Below are positions 1 to 7,848 of a stretch of DNA of 64,000 nucleotides, piece by piece (the stretch's first letter is position 1; each line of letters begins with the position of its first letter). The stretch comes from Mycolicibacterium parafortuitum. Lineage in GTDB: Bacteria; Actinomycetota; Actinomycetes; Mycobacteriales; Mycobacteriaceae. The notes beneath the pieces are model-generated. The model searched no databases and had not been told where the DNA came from. It saw nothing but the letters and a program-made list of their open reading frames with translations. The stretch lies in contig NZ_MVID01000006.1 of the NCBI RefSeq assembly GCF_002086815.1, positions 1-64,000 of the forward strand. The letters are read 5' to 3'. The position numbers and the translations under genes were made by a program.

Positions 1-159
1 CGCGCCTGCGCGCCCGTCATCGTGTGCACCGCGGGGAAGCCGCCGCCCGCGAGAACGCCCTTCAGTACGCATGACGCTCGACCCCCAGATCGCCGGGCTG
101 ATCGACGCGCTCGACGGCGGCTTCCCCGCGGTGCACACGATGACGGGCGCGCAGGCGCG
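1..159. repeat. 45-bp perfect inverted repeat at window edge
   Basis: Bases 1-45 are the exact reverse complement of bases 115-159, separated by a 69-bp spacer (46-114). The right arm lies inside the 5' coding part of the esterase that starts at 71. Symmetry stops at the inner edge (45/46 against 114/115). The outer edge cannot be judged because the window begins at base 1. The arm is too long to be chance. It could be a divergent duplicated gene start, or a fold-back chimera at a contig end. Confidence 0.9.
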
Positions 160-994
160 CGCGACGATCCGGTCCCGGTTCACTCCGGCGCCGCGGCCCG
201 AACCGGTCGCGGCGGTGCAGGAGTTGCGGGTGCCCGTCGACGGCACGTCGATCCGGGTCCGGGTCTACCGGCCCGCGGGTGAGGGGGCCGTCCCCGCTCT
301 GGTGTTCGCCCACGGTGGCGGGTTCGTGTTCTGCGACTTGGAAAGCCACGACGGGCTGTGCCGCAACCTGACGAATCGGCTTGGCGCCGTGGTGGTCTCG
401 GTAGACTACCGGCGCGCACCCGAGGACCGCTGGCCCACCGCGGCCGAGGACATGTACGCCGCCGTCCGGTGGGTGGCCGACAACGCGGCCGAACTCGGCA
501 TCGATGCCGGCCGCATCGCGGTGGGCGGCGACAGTGCGGGCGGTAACCTCGCCGCGGTCACCGCACTGATGGCACGCGACCGCGGCGGACCGGCGCTGCG
601 CGCCCAGTTGCTGCTGTACCCGGTGATCGCCGCGGACTTCGACACCGAGTCCTACCGGCTGTTCGGCCAGGGGTTCTACAACCCGGAGCCCGCACTGCGC
701 TGGTACTGGGACCAGTACGTGCCTGAGCTCGCGGACCGCCGGCACCCCTATGCCGTTCCGCTGCACGCCGAGCTGGCCGGCCTGCCGCCGGCGGTGATGG
801 TCACCACCGGCCACGATCCGCTACGCGATGAGGCGTTCGCCTACGCGCAGGCACTCACCGATGCCGGCGTCGCGGTGACCCGATGCGAATTCGGCGGCGC
901 CGTACACGGTTTCATGACGATGCCGATGCTCGACATCTGCCACGAGGCGCGCCGCCGCTCAACCGAGGAGCTGGCCGCGCTGCTGCGCGGGTAG
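71..994 (+). CDS. Alpha/beta hydrolase, HSL-type esterase/lipase
   Basis: This 307-residue protein is a carboxylester hydrolase of the hormone-sensitive-lipase (LipN-like) family. The oxyanion motif HGGG is at residues 81-84. The nucleophile motif GDSAGG is at 153-158, with Ser155 catalytic. Asp249 (GHDPLRDE) and His279 (AVHGF) complete the triad. There is no signal peptide, so it should be cytosolic. It is convergent with the flavin oxidoreductase and overlaps it by 36 bp. A second member of the family lies at 11868-12815. In this cluster either enzyme could hydrolyse the ester or lactone made by the Baeyer-Villiger enzyme, which is inference. The start region is the right arm of the inverted repeat at the window edge. 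Confidence 0.9.
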   Translation: MTLDPQIAGLIDALDGGFPAVHTMTGAQARATIRSRFTPAPRPEPVAAVQELRVPVDGTSIRVRVYRPAGEGAVPALVFAHGGGFVFCDLESHDGLCRNLTNRLGAVVVSVDYRRAPEDRWPTAAEDMYAAVRWVADNAAELGIDAGRIAVGGDSAGGNLAAVTALMARDRGGPALRAQLLLYPVIAADFDTESYRLFGQGFYNPEPALRWYWDQYVPELADRRHPYAVPLHAELAGLPPAVMVTTGHDPLRDEAFAYAQALTDAGVAVTRCEFGGAVHGFMTMPMLDICHEARRRSTEELAALLRG

Positions 995-2209
995 CGGCGG
1001 TGCGGGTAGCGGCTGAACCGCGCCGTACCGCTGGTCCGGGTCGAGCACGCAGTGCGTGCGGCCGAACACCGTGACCATGCACTTGTTGTTGTGCGTGCAG
1101 CGGCTGCGGGTCTGCGGATCGGCGGCGATCTTGTTGACCAGATCGGGTTCGCGCAGCAGTGCGCGGCCCATCGCGACGAAGTCGAACCCCTCCCGCAGGC
1201 CGGTGTCGATGTGGCTGCGGTCGGTGATCCCGCCCAGCAGCACGAGTTTGGTGTTGCGCATGACCGGGACGAACTGCCGTGCCGCGTCGAGCATGTACAG
1301 GTCCCGGTACGGATACACCCCCATGGTCTGCTTGCCGAACAGCCGCACTGCGGGTCGCAGCGCCGGCGGCATCACGGTCGCGAACTCCCGGACCGGGACA
1401 TCACCGCGGAACAGGTACATCGGCTTGTACACCGACGACCCCTGGGTCAGCTCCAGCGCGTCGAGGTTGCCGTCGGCGTCGAGCAGCGCCGCGGTGCGCA
1501 GCGCCTCGTCGATCCAGATGCTTCCGGGCAGACCGTCGTCCATGTCGAGCTTGGCGATGACCGCGATCTGATCGCGGACGGTGGTGCGCACCCGTTCGGC
1601 GATCTCGCGGACCAGCCGGGACCGGTTGTCGATGGACCCGCCGTAGGAGTCCTTGCGTCGGTTGATCAGCGGGCTCAGGAACGAGCTCGGCAGGTACAGA
1701 TGGCCGAAATGCAGTTCCACCGCGTCGAATCCGGCGTCGACGGCGATCTGCGCGGCGGCGGCGAACTGGTCGATCACCGCGCTGATCTCCGCACGGGTGA
1801 TCTCTCGGCAGTACGCGAAGGACGTCGGGTTCACGAACCGGCTCGGCGCCAGCGCCGTGACGCCGGTGAGCTTCTTCGGCGCCACCACTCCCGCGTGGCC
1901 GAGTTGCGCCGAGATCGCCGCACCGGCGTCGTGGACGGCGCCGGTGAGCCGCCGCAGCCCCGGCAGTGCGGCCTCGTTCATCACGATCTGCCCGGGGGCG
2001 CTGGCACCCTGCGGCGAGACGCAGCAGTAGGCGACCGTGGTCATCCCGACGCCGCCCTCGGCGAACGTCCGGTGGAAGTCGATCAGGTCGTCGGTGACCA
2101 GGCCCTGCGGGGAGCGGCCCTCCGAGGTGGCGGCCTTGATCACCCGATTCCGCAGGGTCACCGGGCCCAGTGAGACCGGCTGGAACGGATCGGGAGGATT
2201 CTGCGTCAC
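959..2209 (-). CDS. NADH:flavin oxidoreductase, old yellow enzyme family
   Basis: This 416-residue FMN TIM-barrel enzyme belongs to the OYE family. It has the substrate-binding QLGHAG motif, then ELHFGHLYLPSSFLSP and a YGGS..NRSR segment. A cysteine-bearing segment (CTHNNKC...C) lies near the C-terminus. Such enzymes reduce activated C=C bonds with NAD(P)H. The GTG at 2209 was chosen because it gives the usual N-terminus just before the barrel (DPFQPVSLGPVTLRNR). An open frame continues upstream to 2362 but runs into the divergent gene at 2311 and is low-complexity. In context it probably reduces an enone intermediate of the ring-degradation pathway. Its 3' end overlaps the neighbouring esterase. 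Confidence 0.88.
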   Translation of the reverse strand: MTQNPPDPFQPVSLGPVTLRNRVIKAATSEGRSPQGLVTDDLIDFHRTFAEGGVGMTTVAYCCVSPQGASAPGQIVMNEAALPGLRRLTGAVHDAGAAISAQLGHAGVVAPKKLTGVTALAPSRFVNPTSFAYCREITRAEISAVIDQFAAAAQIAVDAGFDAVELHFGHLYLPSSFLSPLINRRKDSYGGSIDNRSRLVREIAERVRTTVRDQIAVIAKLDMDDGLPGSIWIDEALRTAALLDADGNLDALELTQGSSVYKPMYLFRGDVPVREFATVMPPALRPAVRLFGKQTMGVYPYRDLYMLDAARQFVPVMRNTKLVLLGGITDRSHIDTGLREGFDFVAMGRALLREPDLVNKIAADPQTRSRCTHNNKCMVTVFGRTHCVLDPDQRYGAVQPLPAPPLPAQQRGQLLG

Positions 2210-2298
2210 CTCACCAGGCTGGTCCTGTCCCGCGGTCGGCGTCAATGGCGGTCTCCCGATGTCCGGGAACGCCGCCGCGGCCACCGCCGCGCTGCCCC

Positions 2299-2304
2299 TA
2301 ACCT
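2299..2304 (+). promoter_or_regulatory. -10 box (TAACCT) for leaderless transcript
   Basis: TAACCT fits TANNNT and is followed by exactly 6 nt before the ATG at 2311. No Shine-Dalgarno is visible. The transcript probably starts at or next to the ATG. Confidence 0.5.
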
Positions 2305-2310
2305 CGCGCC

Positions 2311-2652
2311 ATGGCTGAGGTTTACGTCGTCGACCGGGTGGTGACCCGCCCCGGTTGTGCACGCAGTTTCGTCGACCGGTACCTGGCCGAGTACGCCCCG
2401 GGCGCGGTCACCCGCGGGATGCGGCTGCGCGACGTCCTCGTCAGTCCCCCGATCTGGTTCGAGGATCAGCCCAACACCGTGACGATCACCTGGGTGCTGC
2501 CCAGCCCGCAGGCGTGGTGGCAGATGACGTGGCAGGGGCGTCCCGATCCGGCGCTGGCCCAGTGGTGGGACAGCGTCGGCACGCTGGTCAGCGACCGCAC
2601 GCGCAACGTGGCCGCGGCCGCGGGCGACGTCGACGGGCTCTGCGATGTTTAG
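2311..2652 (+). CDS. Small conserved protein, possible ferredoxin-like alpha/beta barrel
   Basis: A 113-residue protein with no recognised catalytic motif. Its size, the N-terminal pattern EVYVVDRVVTRPGC and the Trp-rich C-terminal half (TWVLPSPQAWWQMTW) resemble dimeric alpha/beta-barrel proteins such as NIPSNAP, Dabb or EthD relatives. The assignment is tentative. The ATG at 2311 follows a TANNNT box by 6 nt, so a leaderless start is likely. Its end overlaps the next gene by 8 bp, so the two are translationally coupled. A plausible role is a small binding or cyclisation helper for an aromatic or steroid intermediate, but nothing in the sequence proves it. Confidence 0.6.
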   Translation: MAEVYVVDRVVTRPGCARSFVDRYLAEYAPGAVTRGMRLRDVLVSPPIWFEDQPNTVTITWVLPSPQAWWQMTWQGRPDPALAQWWDSVGTLVSDRTRNVAAAAGDVDGLCDV

Positions 2653-3271
2653 CGTCGTGCGACTGCTCGACGTCGACGAGTCCGCGCGCGAACGCGTGCT
2701 GGCCGACGTCGACGCGGCGGCCGCCCGCACCGGGGCGCACCGCAGGCTGGTGGCGCCGACGCTGTCCGGATCCCGCAACGGCGGCGACATCCTGGTGCAC
2801 CTGCGCTTCCACGATGAAGGCGAATGGCGCCGCGGCGCCGCCGCTTTCGAGGAGACCCTGCGCGACGACGCGATCACCCGGGTCAACGGCGCGGCGTATC
2901 CGGGAGAGCCCCGGCAGGCCCACCCCGGCCCGTCCGGCGTGTACCGGGCGTTGCTGTTGCGCGTGACTCCGGGCACCGACGCGGAGACGGGGAGCCGATT
3001 CGAGGACGAGCTGCGGCTGATGACGCGCTATGTCCGCACGATCACCGCGTGGCAGCTCAGCCGTGCGCTCGATCCGGTCGGAGATACCGGCTGGACGCAC
3101 GTGTTCGAGCAGCAGTTCACCGACGAGGCCGGGCTGATGGGCCCGTACTTGATGCACCCGATCCACTGGGCGGTGGTGGACCGCTGGTTCGATCCCGAGA
3201 CCACCGACGTGATCATCCGGGACCGGGTCTGCCACAGCTTCTGCGAGCTGGCGGCCCCGATCCTGGACTGA
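2645..3271 (+). CDS. Conserved protein with Dabb-like C-terminal half
   Basis: A 208-residue cytosolic protein. Residues about 98-205 carry the general pattern of stress-responsive A/B-barrel (Dabb) or EthD-type domains: a strand YRALLLRVTPGT, helix FEDELRLMTRYV, the segment WTHVFEQQFTDEAGLMGPYLMHPIHWAVVDRWF and a closing strand. The HPIHW segment is typical of Dabb proteins. Residues 1-95 look like a second, more divergent copy. It overlaps the upstream small gene by 8 bp and is convergent with the SDR at 3280. No enzymatic function can be given. Confidence 0.6.
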   Translation: MFSVVRLLDVDESARERVLADVDAAAARTGAHRRLVAPTLSGSRNGGDILVHLRFHDEGEWRRGAAAFEETLRDDAITRVNGAAYPGEPRQAHPGPSGVYRALLLRVTPGTDAETGSRFEDELRLMTRYVRTITAWQLSRALDPVGDTGWTHVFEQQFTDEAGLMGPYLMHPIHWAVVDRWFDPETTDVIIRDRVCHSFCELAAPILD

Positions 3272-3279
3272 CCCCGCTG

Positions 3280-4185
3280 CTACATCCCGGCGGGCAGGAT
3301 GTTCGGGTTGGCGGCGGCCGGCGGCTCCAGCGGCGGCAGCACCGTGGTGCCGTCGAGCGAGTGCACCGGAAGCTTCTGCGACCACGGGTAGTGCAGGCTG
3401 AACGCGACCAGACCGGTGCGCTCGGCCGCCGGGCGGTGACACATCGCGAGCACCGTCTCGGCGAGGTACTCCACCGGTTCGGTCGGGAACGTGTCCGGGA
3501 TCAGCGCCGACGCCCCGGGGGTGCGCACCGCGCTGGACGGCCCCACCGCGTTCACCGCGATGTCGGCGTCGAGCAGTTCGGCGGCCACTCCCTGGGTGAA
3601 GCGGTGCAGCGCGGCCTTGCACGACGCGTAGATCACGTCGCCCGAGGACTTGTTGTAGTCGCGGTAGGGCCGCGCCGGCGCCAGCCCGGTGACCGATCCG
3701 ATGTTGACGATCCAGCCCTGCCCCTGGGCCCGCATGTGCGGGATCGCGGCCTGGGTCAGCACGAACGGGGTGCGCAGATAGTGCTCGACGGTGCGGTCGA
3801 AGGTCTGCATCGACATGTCGGCCACCACCGAGTAATCCGCGAATCCGGCGTTGTTGACCAGGATGTCGATCCGCCCGGTGCGTTCGACGACCTGCTCGAC
3901 GAGCGCGGCTCGCTGCTCGGCGTTCTCCAGATCGGCGGCCAGCCCGAAGGCTTTCCCGCCGGCCTGTTCGATCAGCGCGATCGTCTCGTCGATGGTGCCG
4001 GGCAGTGCCGCCGAGACCCCGGCCCGCACCGATTCCGACGGCTCGTATGCGCGCGCGGTCACCGCGACGGTCGCGCCCTCGGCGGCCAGCCGCTGGGCGA
4101 TCGCCCGCCCGATCCCGCGGCTGCTGCCGGTCACCAGTGCGGTTCTGCCGTTGAGTTTTCCGGTCATCGCTGCATTTTCGGTCAT
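3280..4185 (-). CDS. Short-chain dehydrogenase/reductase
   Basis: A 301-residue classical SDR. The NAD(P)-binding TGSSRGIG motif is near residue 20 and NNAG comes mid-protein. The catalytic Ser lies in IVNIGSVTG and the Tyr/Lys pair in YASCK. It oxidises or reduces a hydroxyl/keto group. The substrate is unknown, but steroid- or terpenoid-type alcohols fit the neighbourhood. It lies 13 bp downstream of the Baeyer-Villiger monooxygenase on the same strand, so the two probably form an operon from the divergent promoter region at 6119-6220. A second ATG six codons downstream (MTGKLNGRTALVTG) is an alternative start. Confidence 0.88.
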   Translation of the reverse strand: MTENAAMTGKLNGRTALVTGSSRGIGRAIAQRLAAEGATVAVTARAYEPSESVRAGVSAALPGTIDETIALIEQAGGKAFGLAADLENAEQRAALVEQVVERTGRIDILVNNAGFADYSVVADMSMQTFDRTVEHYLRTPFVLTQAAIPHMRAQGQGWIVNIGSVTGLAPARPYRDYNKSSGDVIYASCKAALHRFTQGVAAELLDADIAVNAVGPSSAVRTPGASALIPDTFPTEPVEYLAETVLAMCHRPAAERTGLVAFSLHYPWSQKLPVHSLDGTTVLPPLEPPAAANPNILPAGM

Positions 4186-4198
4186 CGCAGTACTCCGG

Positions 4199-6118
4199 TC
4201 ATCTCAGTACGAAGTCCTCTTCTATCGGTGCCCGGTGCTGCTGCCAGAGGTCGACCAGCCGGAACGGGGTGGCCACCACGACGCGGCCCGAGCCGGACCG
4301 GTAGTAGGTGTGGGCGTTCGGGGTGTGGCACCACACGGTGCGGCTCATCGCGTCGTCGATGCCGTCCACGTAGGACTCGAAGGCCTCGCGGGTCACCTCG
4401 ATCGTGGTCGCACCGCGCAGCGCCATCAGCTGCAGGCACTCGATGATGTAGTGCGCCAGTACCTCCATCGAGAAGTTCGCTCCCGCACCGTGTCCCGGGC
4501 TGTAGTTCGGAGCCGACGTGATGAACAGGTTCGGGAACCCCGGCACGGTGCCGCCGCGGTACGCGCGGGGGCTGTCGCCCCACTCGTCGGCGAGCTTGCG
4601 GCCGTCGCGGCCGCGGATGTCCACGGTGGACAGGAAGTCGAGGTGGTAGCCGGTGGCGTAGATGATCACGTCGAGGTCGATCTGGCGTCCGTCGGCGGTC
4701 ACGATGCCGCGGGCGTTGATCTCGGCCGGCTCGGCGGCCTCGACGTCGACATGATCGCGGGTCAGCGCCGCGTAGTAGCCGCCCGGATCACGGATGATCC
4801 GCTTGCCGTACGGGGCGAAGTCCGGCGTCACCTTCTTCGCCAGTTCGCTTCCGGCGCCGAACATCCGATCGATGTAGCCCAGGCACAACTGCAGCAGCAC
4901 ATCGTTGGCCGGAGAGATCGACAGGTGCTCGGCCGCCCACTCCGGATCCTGCAGGATGACCTTGTAGTTGTTGTCGGCGGTCCCCCAGTACGACTTCAGC
5001 CGGTGCCATTTCGCGTAGTACGGCAGGTGCGTGCCCAGGTAGCGGCGGTGGTCGGGGACATCGTCGGTCAGCCGTTTGCGCGGCGCCACCCAGTGCGGCT
5101 GGCGCTGGAACACCGTCAGATGCTCGACCTCGTCGACGCAGGCGTCGACGATCTGCACCGCGGTGCAGCCCGCGCCGATCACCGCCACCTTCTTGCCCGC
5201 CAGATCCAGCGACGAATCCCATTGCGCGGAATGCACACTGACCCCGGCGAACGTATCGCGGCCCTTGACGTCGGGCCACCGCGGCCGGTTCAGGTAGCCG
5301 GCCGCGGTGACGACGACGCTGGCATGGCTGACCTCGCGCACGCCGCCGCCGTCGACGGTGTGGATCTCCCACTGGTTGCGCGCCTCGTCCCACCACAGCG
5401 CCTCGACCTCGGTGCGGAAGCGGATGTGGTCGCGCAGCCGGTGCTTGTCGGCCAGCGCGACGAGGTAGGACTGATATTCGGCGCCCTGCGGGTAGTAGTT
5501 CGTCCAGCCCGGGTTCACCTCACGGGACAGCGAGTAGTACGCCGACGGGGTGTCGACCCCGATCCCCGGGTACGTCGTCGTCAACCAGGTACCGCCGACC
5601 TCGTCGTTGCGGTCGAAGATCTGGAACGTCACACCGGCTTCCGCGGCCGCCAGCGCGACCGCGATCCCGGCGATACCCGCACCGATGATCGCCATCGACG
5701 TGGTCTGCGGGATCTCCACGGTGCGCGGCAGTGTCGGCTGCGACGGGCGGAAGCCGCCCTGCTCCAGCAGCAGGTCGACCTGTTCGTCGTCGACCTCCGA
5801 ACCGAGCCCCCAGCGCAGCAGTTGCGCGAAGAAGTCGCGGTCCACCGCCCTCTCGGCGGCGTCGGGCGACGGCGCGGCAAGTGCGGCGACGATCTCCTCG
5901 GCCAGCGCGGCGAGGGTTTCCCGATCGGTGACACCGACCTGCTCGGGCGGATCGGCGACGAACTCGATCTTGCGCCCGAACCGCTCGAGCACACCGGCGT
6001 CGCCGGTGAGCTGTGCCAGCACGCAGAGCAACACCCCCGCATCGGCCAGCATCAGGTTGGCGCGCAGTTCGGCGGGGTCGTAGCCCGGCCCGGAGGCCGT
6101 TTCGGTGACAGCGGTCAT
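4199..6118 (-). CDS. Baeyer-Villiger flavin monooxygenase (HAPMO-like)
   Basis: A 639-residue class B flavoprotein monooxygenase that should insert one oxygen next to a ketone carbonyl, using FAD and NADPH. Two Rossmann motifs are visible: GAGIAG at 146-151 (FAD) and GAGCTA at 315-320 (NADPH). Between them residues 290-301 read FAGVSVHSAQWD, matching the BVMO fingerprint FxGxxxHxxxW[PD]. The extra ~140 N-terminal residues and total length match the 4-hydroxyacetophenone monooxygenase subgroup. The ATG at 6118 was chosen because upstream frame is only antisense to the acyl-CoA synthetase. It is divergent from that gene, across a 102-bp region with a candidate operator, and forms an operon with the SDR behind it. 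Confidence 0.93.
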   Translation of the reverse strand: MTAVTETASGPGYDPAELRANLMLADAGVLLCVLAQLTGDAGVLERFGRKIEFVADPPEQVGVTDRETLAALAEEIVAALAAPSPDAAERAVDRDFFAQLLRWGLGSEVDDEQVDLLLEQGGFRPSQPTLPRTVEIPQTTSMAIIGAGIAGIAVALAAAEAGVTFQIFDRNDEVGGTWLTTTYPGIGVDTPSAYYSLSREVNPGWTNYYPQGAEYQSYLVALADKHRLRDHIRFRTEVEALWWDEARNQWEIHTVDGGGVREVSHASVVVTAAGYLNRPRWPDVKGRDTFAGVSVHSAQWDSSLDLAGKKVAVIGAGCTAVQIVDACVDEVEHLTVFQRQPHWVAPRKRLTDDVPDHRRYLGTHLPYYAKWHRLKSYWGTADNNYKVILQDPEWAAEHLSISPANDVLLQLCLGYIDRMFGAGSELAKKVTPDFAPYGKRIIRDPGGYYAALTRDHVDVEAAEPAEINARGIVTADGRQIDLDVIIYATGYHLDFLSTVDIRGRDGRKLADEWGDSPRAYRGGTVPGFPNLFITSAPNYSPGHGAGANFSMEVLAHYIIECLQLMALRGATTIEVTREAFESYVDGIDDAMSRTVWCHTPNAHTYYRSGSGRVVVATPFRLVDLWQQHRAPIEEDFVLR

Positions 6119-6160
6119 GGCACCGAGTATCGCCAGCGCACCACCGGGGCGGACATCGCG

Positions 6161-6176
6161 CTGTCTACTGAGCGGG
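6161..6176. promoter_or_regulatory. Candidate operator between BVMO and acyl-CoA synthetase
   Basis: The segment TGTCTACTGAGCGGG contains an ACT core (6167-6169) at -54 to -52 from the ATG at 6221. This is exactly where the same core lies upstream of 10493 and 17219. It is also about 50 bp from the divergent BVMO start, so it could serve both directions. It is the most diverged of the three copies. Confidence 0.35.
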
Positions 6177-6208
6177 AGAACACCGGCACCGCGGGCGCGG
6201 GCCGCCCC

Positions 6209-6214
6209 TACCCT
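6209..6214 (+). promoter_or_regulatory. -10 box (TACCCT), leaderless start at 6221
   Basis: TACCCT matches TANNNT, ends 6 nt before the ATG, and no Shine-Dalgarno is present. This supports the start at 6221 and a leaderless mRNA. Confidence 0.5.
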
Positions 6215-6220
6215 TCGGGC

Positions 6221-7837
6221 ATGCAGTCCGCAGAGCTCGCCGCTGTCGTCGCGCGCGCCCGCAGCCACAGCGTCGGGGACATCCCCCGCCGGTCCGCCCG
6301 GCGCCAGCCGGACAAGACCGCGATCATCGACGAGGCCAACGGTGTCGAGCTGACCTTCGGCGAGTTCGACCGGATGGTCGATCGCGCCGCCGCCGCATTG
6401 GCCGACAAAGGTTTTCAGCCGGGGCACCGCATCGCGCTGTTGTCGCGCAACTGCTGGCAGTACGCGGTGCTGGCGTTCGCGACCGCACGCGCGGGGGTGG
6501 TCCTGGTGCCGGTGAACTTCATGCTGACCGCCGAGGAGATCGCATACATCCTGGGCCACAGCAAGGTCACCGGGTTCATCGTCGAAGACGAACTGACGCC
6601 GACCGCCGAGGCGGCGATGCGCTCCGCGGGACCGCTGTCCGCGAAGGCGGCGCTGATCGCACCGGGCCGCACCGCGCCCGCCGGCTGGGACGACTTCGGC
6701 GCGTGGCTGGACACCGACTCCCCCGCCCCGCGGCCCGACATCGCCGATGATCAACTGCTGCGGCTGATGTACACCAGCGGGACCGAATCCCGGCCCAAGG
6801 GCGTGATGCACACCAGCCGCAGCTTGATGTGGCAGTACATCAGCACGATAGTCGCCGGGTCGATGTCCGGTGACGACGTCGAGATCCATTCCCTGCCGCT
6901 GTATCACTGCGCACAGCTCGACAACTTCCTGGCCACCGACATCTATCTCGGCGCCACCAGCATCATCCTGCCGCGCCCGGAACCCGAGCTGGTGCTGCGC
7001 ACCATCGAGCGCTACTCGGTGACCAATTACTTCGCGCCCCCGACGGTGTGGATCAGCCTGTTGCGCAGCCCGGTGTTCGACACCGTCGACCTGTCCAGCC
7101 TCGGCAAGGGCTACTACGGGGCGTCCCCGATGCCCACCGAGATCCTGCTCGAGATGCGTGAGCGGCTCCCGAACCTGCGGCTGTGGAACTTCTACGGCCA
7201 GACCGAGATGGCTCCGCTGGCGTCGGCGCTGGCACCCGCCGAGCAGGACGCCCACGCCGGGGCGGCGGGGCGACCGGTCGTCAACGTCGAGACGGCGATC
7301 CTCGACGAGGACGACCTGCCGGTGCCCACCGGGGTGGTCGGCGAGATCGCGCACCGCAGCCCACATCTGATGCTCGGCTACCTCGACGACCCGGACAAGA
7401 CGGCGGAGGCGTTCCGCGGCGGCTGGTTCCATTCCGGTGATCTGGGCTTCTACGACGAGCACGGACTCCTGCACGTCGTCGACCGCAAGAAGGACATGAT
7501 CAAGACCGGTGGCGAGAACGTCGCGAGCCGCGAGGTCGAGGAAGTCCTCTACCGCCACAGCGCAATCCAGGAAGCAGCGGTATTCGCGCTGCCCGACCCG
7601 GTGTGGGTGGAGGCGGTCACGGCGGCCGTGGTGCTGCGCGACACCGTCACTGACACCGCCGCCGACACCGACGCCGTCACCGAAGAAGACGTACTGCGCC
7701 ACTGCCGCGAGCACCTCGCCGGATTCAAGGTTCCCAAGCGGGTGTACTTCGTCGACTCGCTGCCGAAGAACCCCAGCGGAAAGCTCCTCAAACGCGATCT
7801 GCGCGAGCAGTTCCGCACCCCGGCTACCGAACACTGA
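6221..7837 (+). CDS. AMP-dependent acyl-CoA synthetase (FadD-like)
   Basis: A 538-residue ANL-superfamily ligase that adenylates a carboxylic acid and transfers it to CoA. Visible motifs are the phosphate loop MYTSGTESRPKG (about residue 183), YGQTE (about 326), the hinge region GWFHSGDLG (about 401), KTGGENV and the C-terminal catalytic lysine segment NPSGKLLKR. It is full length for the family. The start is fixed by the TACCCT box and by the first residues MQSAELAAVV; the upstream open frame is a shadow over the antisense BVMO. It heads a plus-strand run with the alcohol and aldehyde dehydrogenases (gaps 11 and 15 bp). It probably activates the acid they generate. Confidence 0.92.
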   Translation: MQSAELAAVVARARSHSVGDIPRRSARRQPDKTAIIDEANGVELTFGEFDRMVDRAAAALADKGFQPGHRIALLSRNCWQYAVLAFATARAGVVLVPVNFMLTAEEIAYILGHSKVTGFIVEDELTPTAEAAMRSAGPLSAKAALIAPGRTAPAGWDDFGAWLDTDSPAPRPDIADDQLLRLMYTSGTESRPKGVMHTSRSLMWQYISTIVAGSMSGDDVEIHSLPLYHCAQLDNFLATDIYLGATSIILPRPEPELVLRTIERYSVTNYFAPPTVWISLLRSPVFDTVDLSSLGKGYYGASPMPTEILLEMRERLPNLRLWNFYGQTEMAPLASALAPAEQDAHAGAAGRPVVNVETAILDEDDLPVPTGVVGEIAHRSPHLMLGYLDDPDKTAEAFRGGWFHSGDLGFYDEHGLLHVVDRKKDMIKTGGENVASREVEEVLYRHSAIQEAAVFALPDPVWVEAVTAAVVLRDTVTDTAADTDAVTEEDVLRHCREHLAGFKVPKRVYFVDSLPKNPSGKLLKRDLREQFRTPATEH

Positions 7838-7848
7838 AGGGAATACCC

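Noticed and set aside
1052..2173. 373-codon plus-strand frame opposite the old yellow enzyme
   Set aside because: Low-complexity Arg/Val/Gly translation without motifs; the minus strand has clear OYE motifs.
3851..6220. Plus-strand open frame running into the acyl-CoA synthetase
   Set aside because: It is antisense to the SDR and BVMO genes, is rich in Arg, Val and Gly and matches nothing. The real start is at 6221 with its own -10 box.
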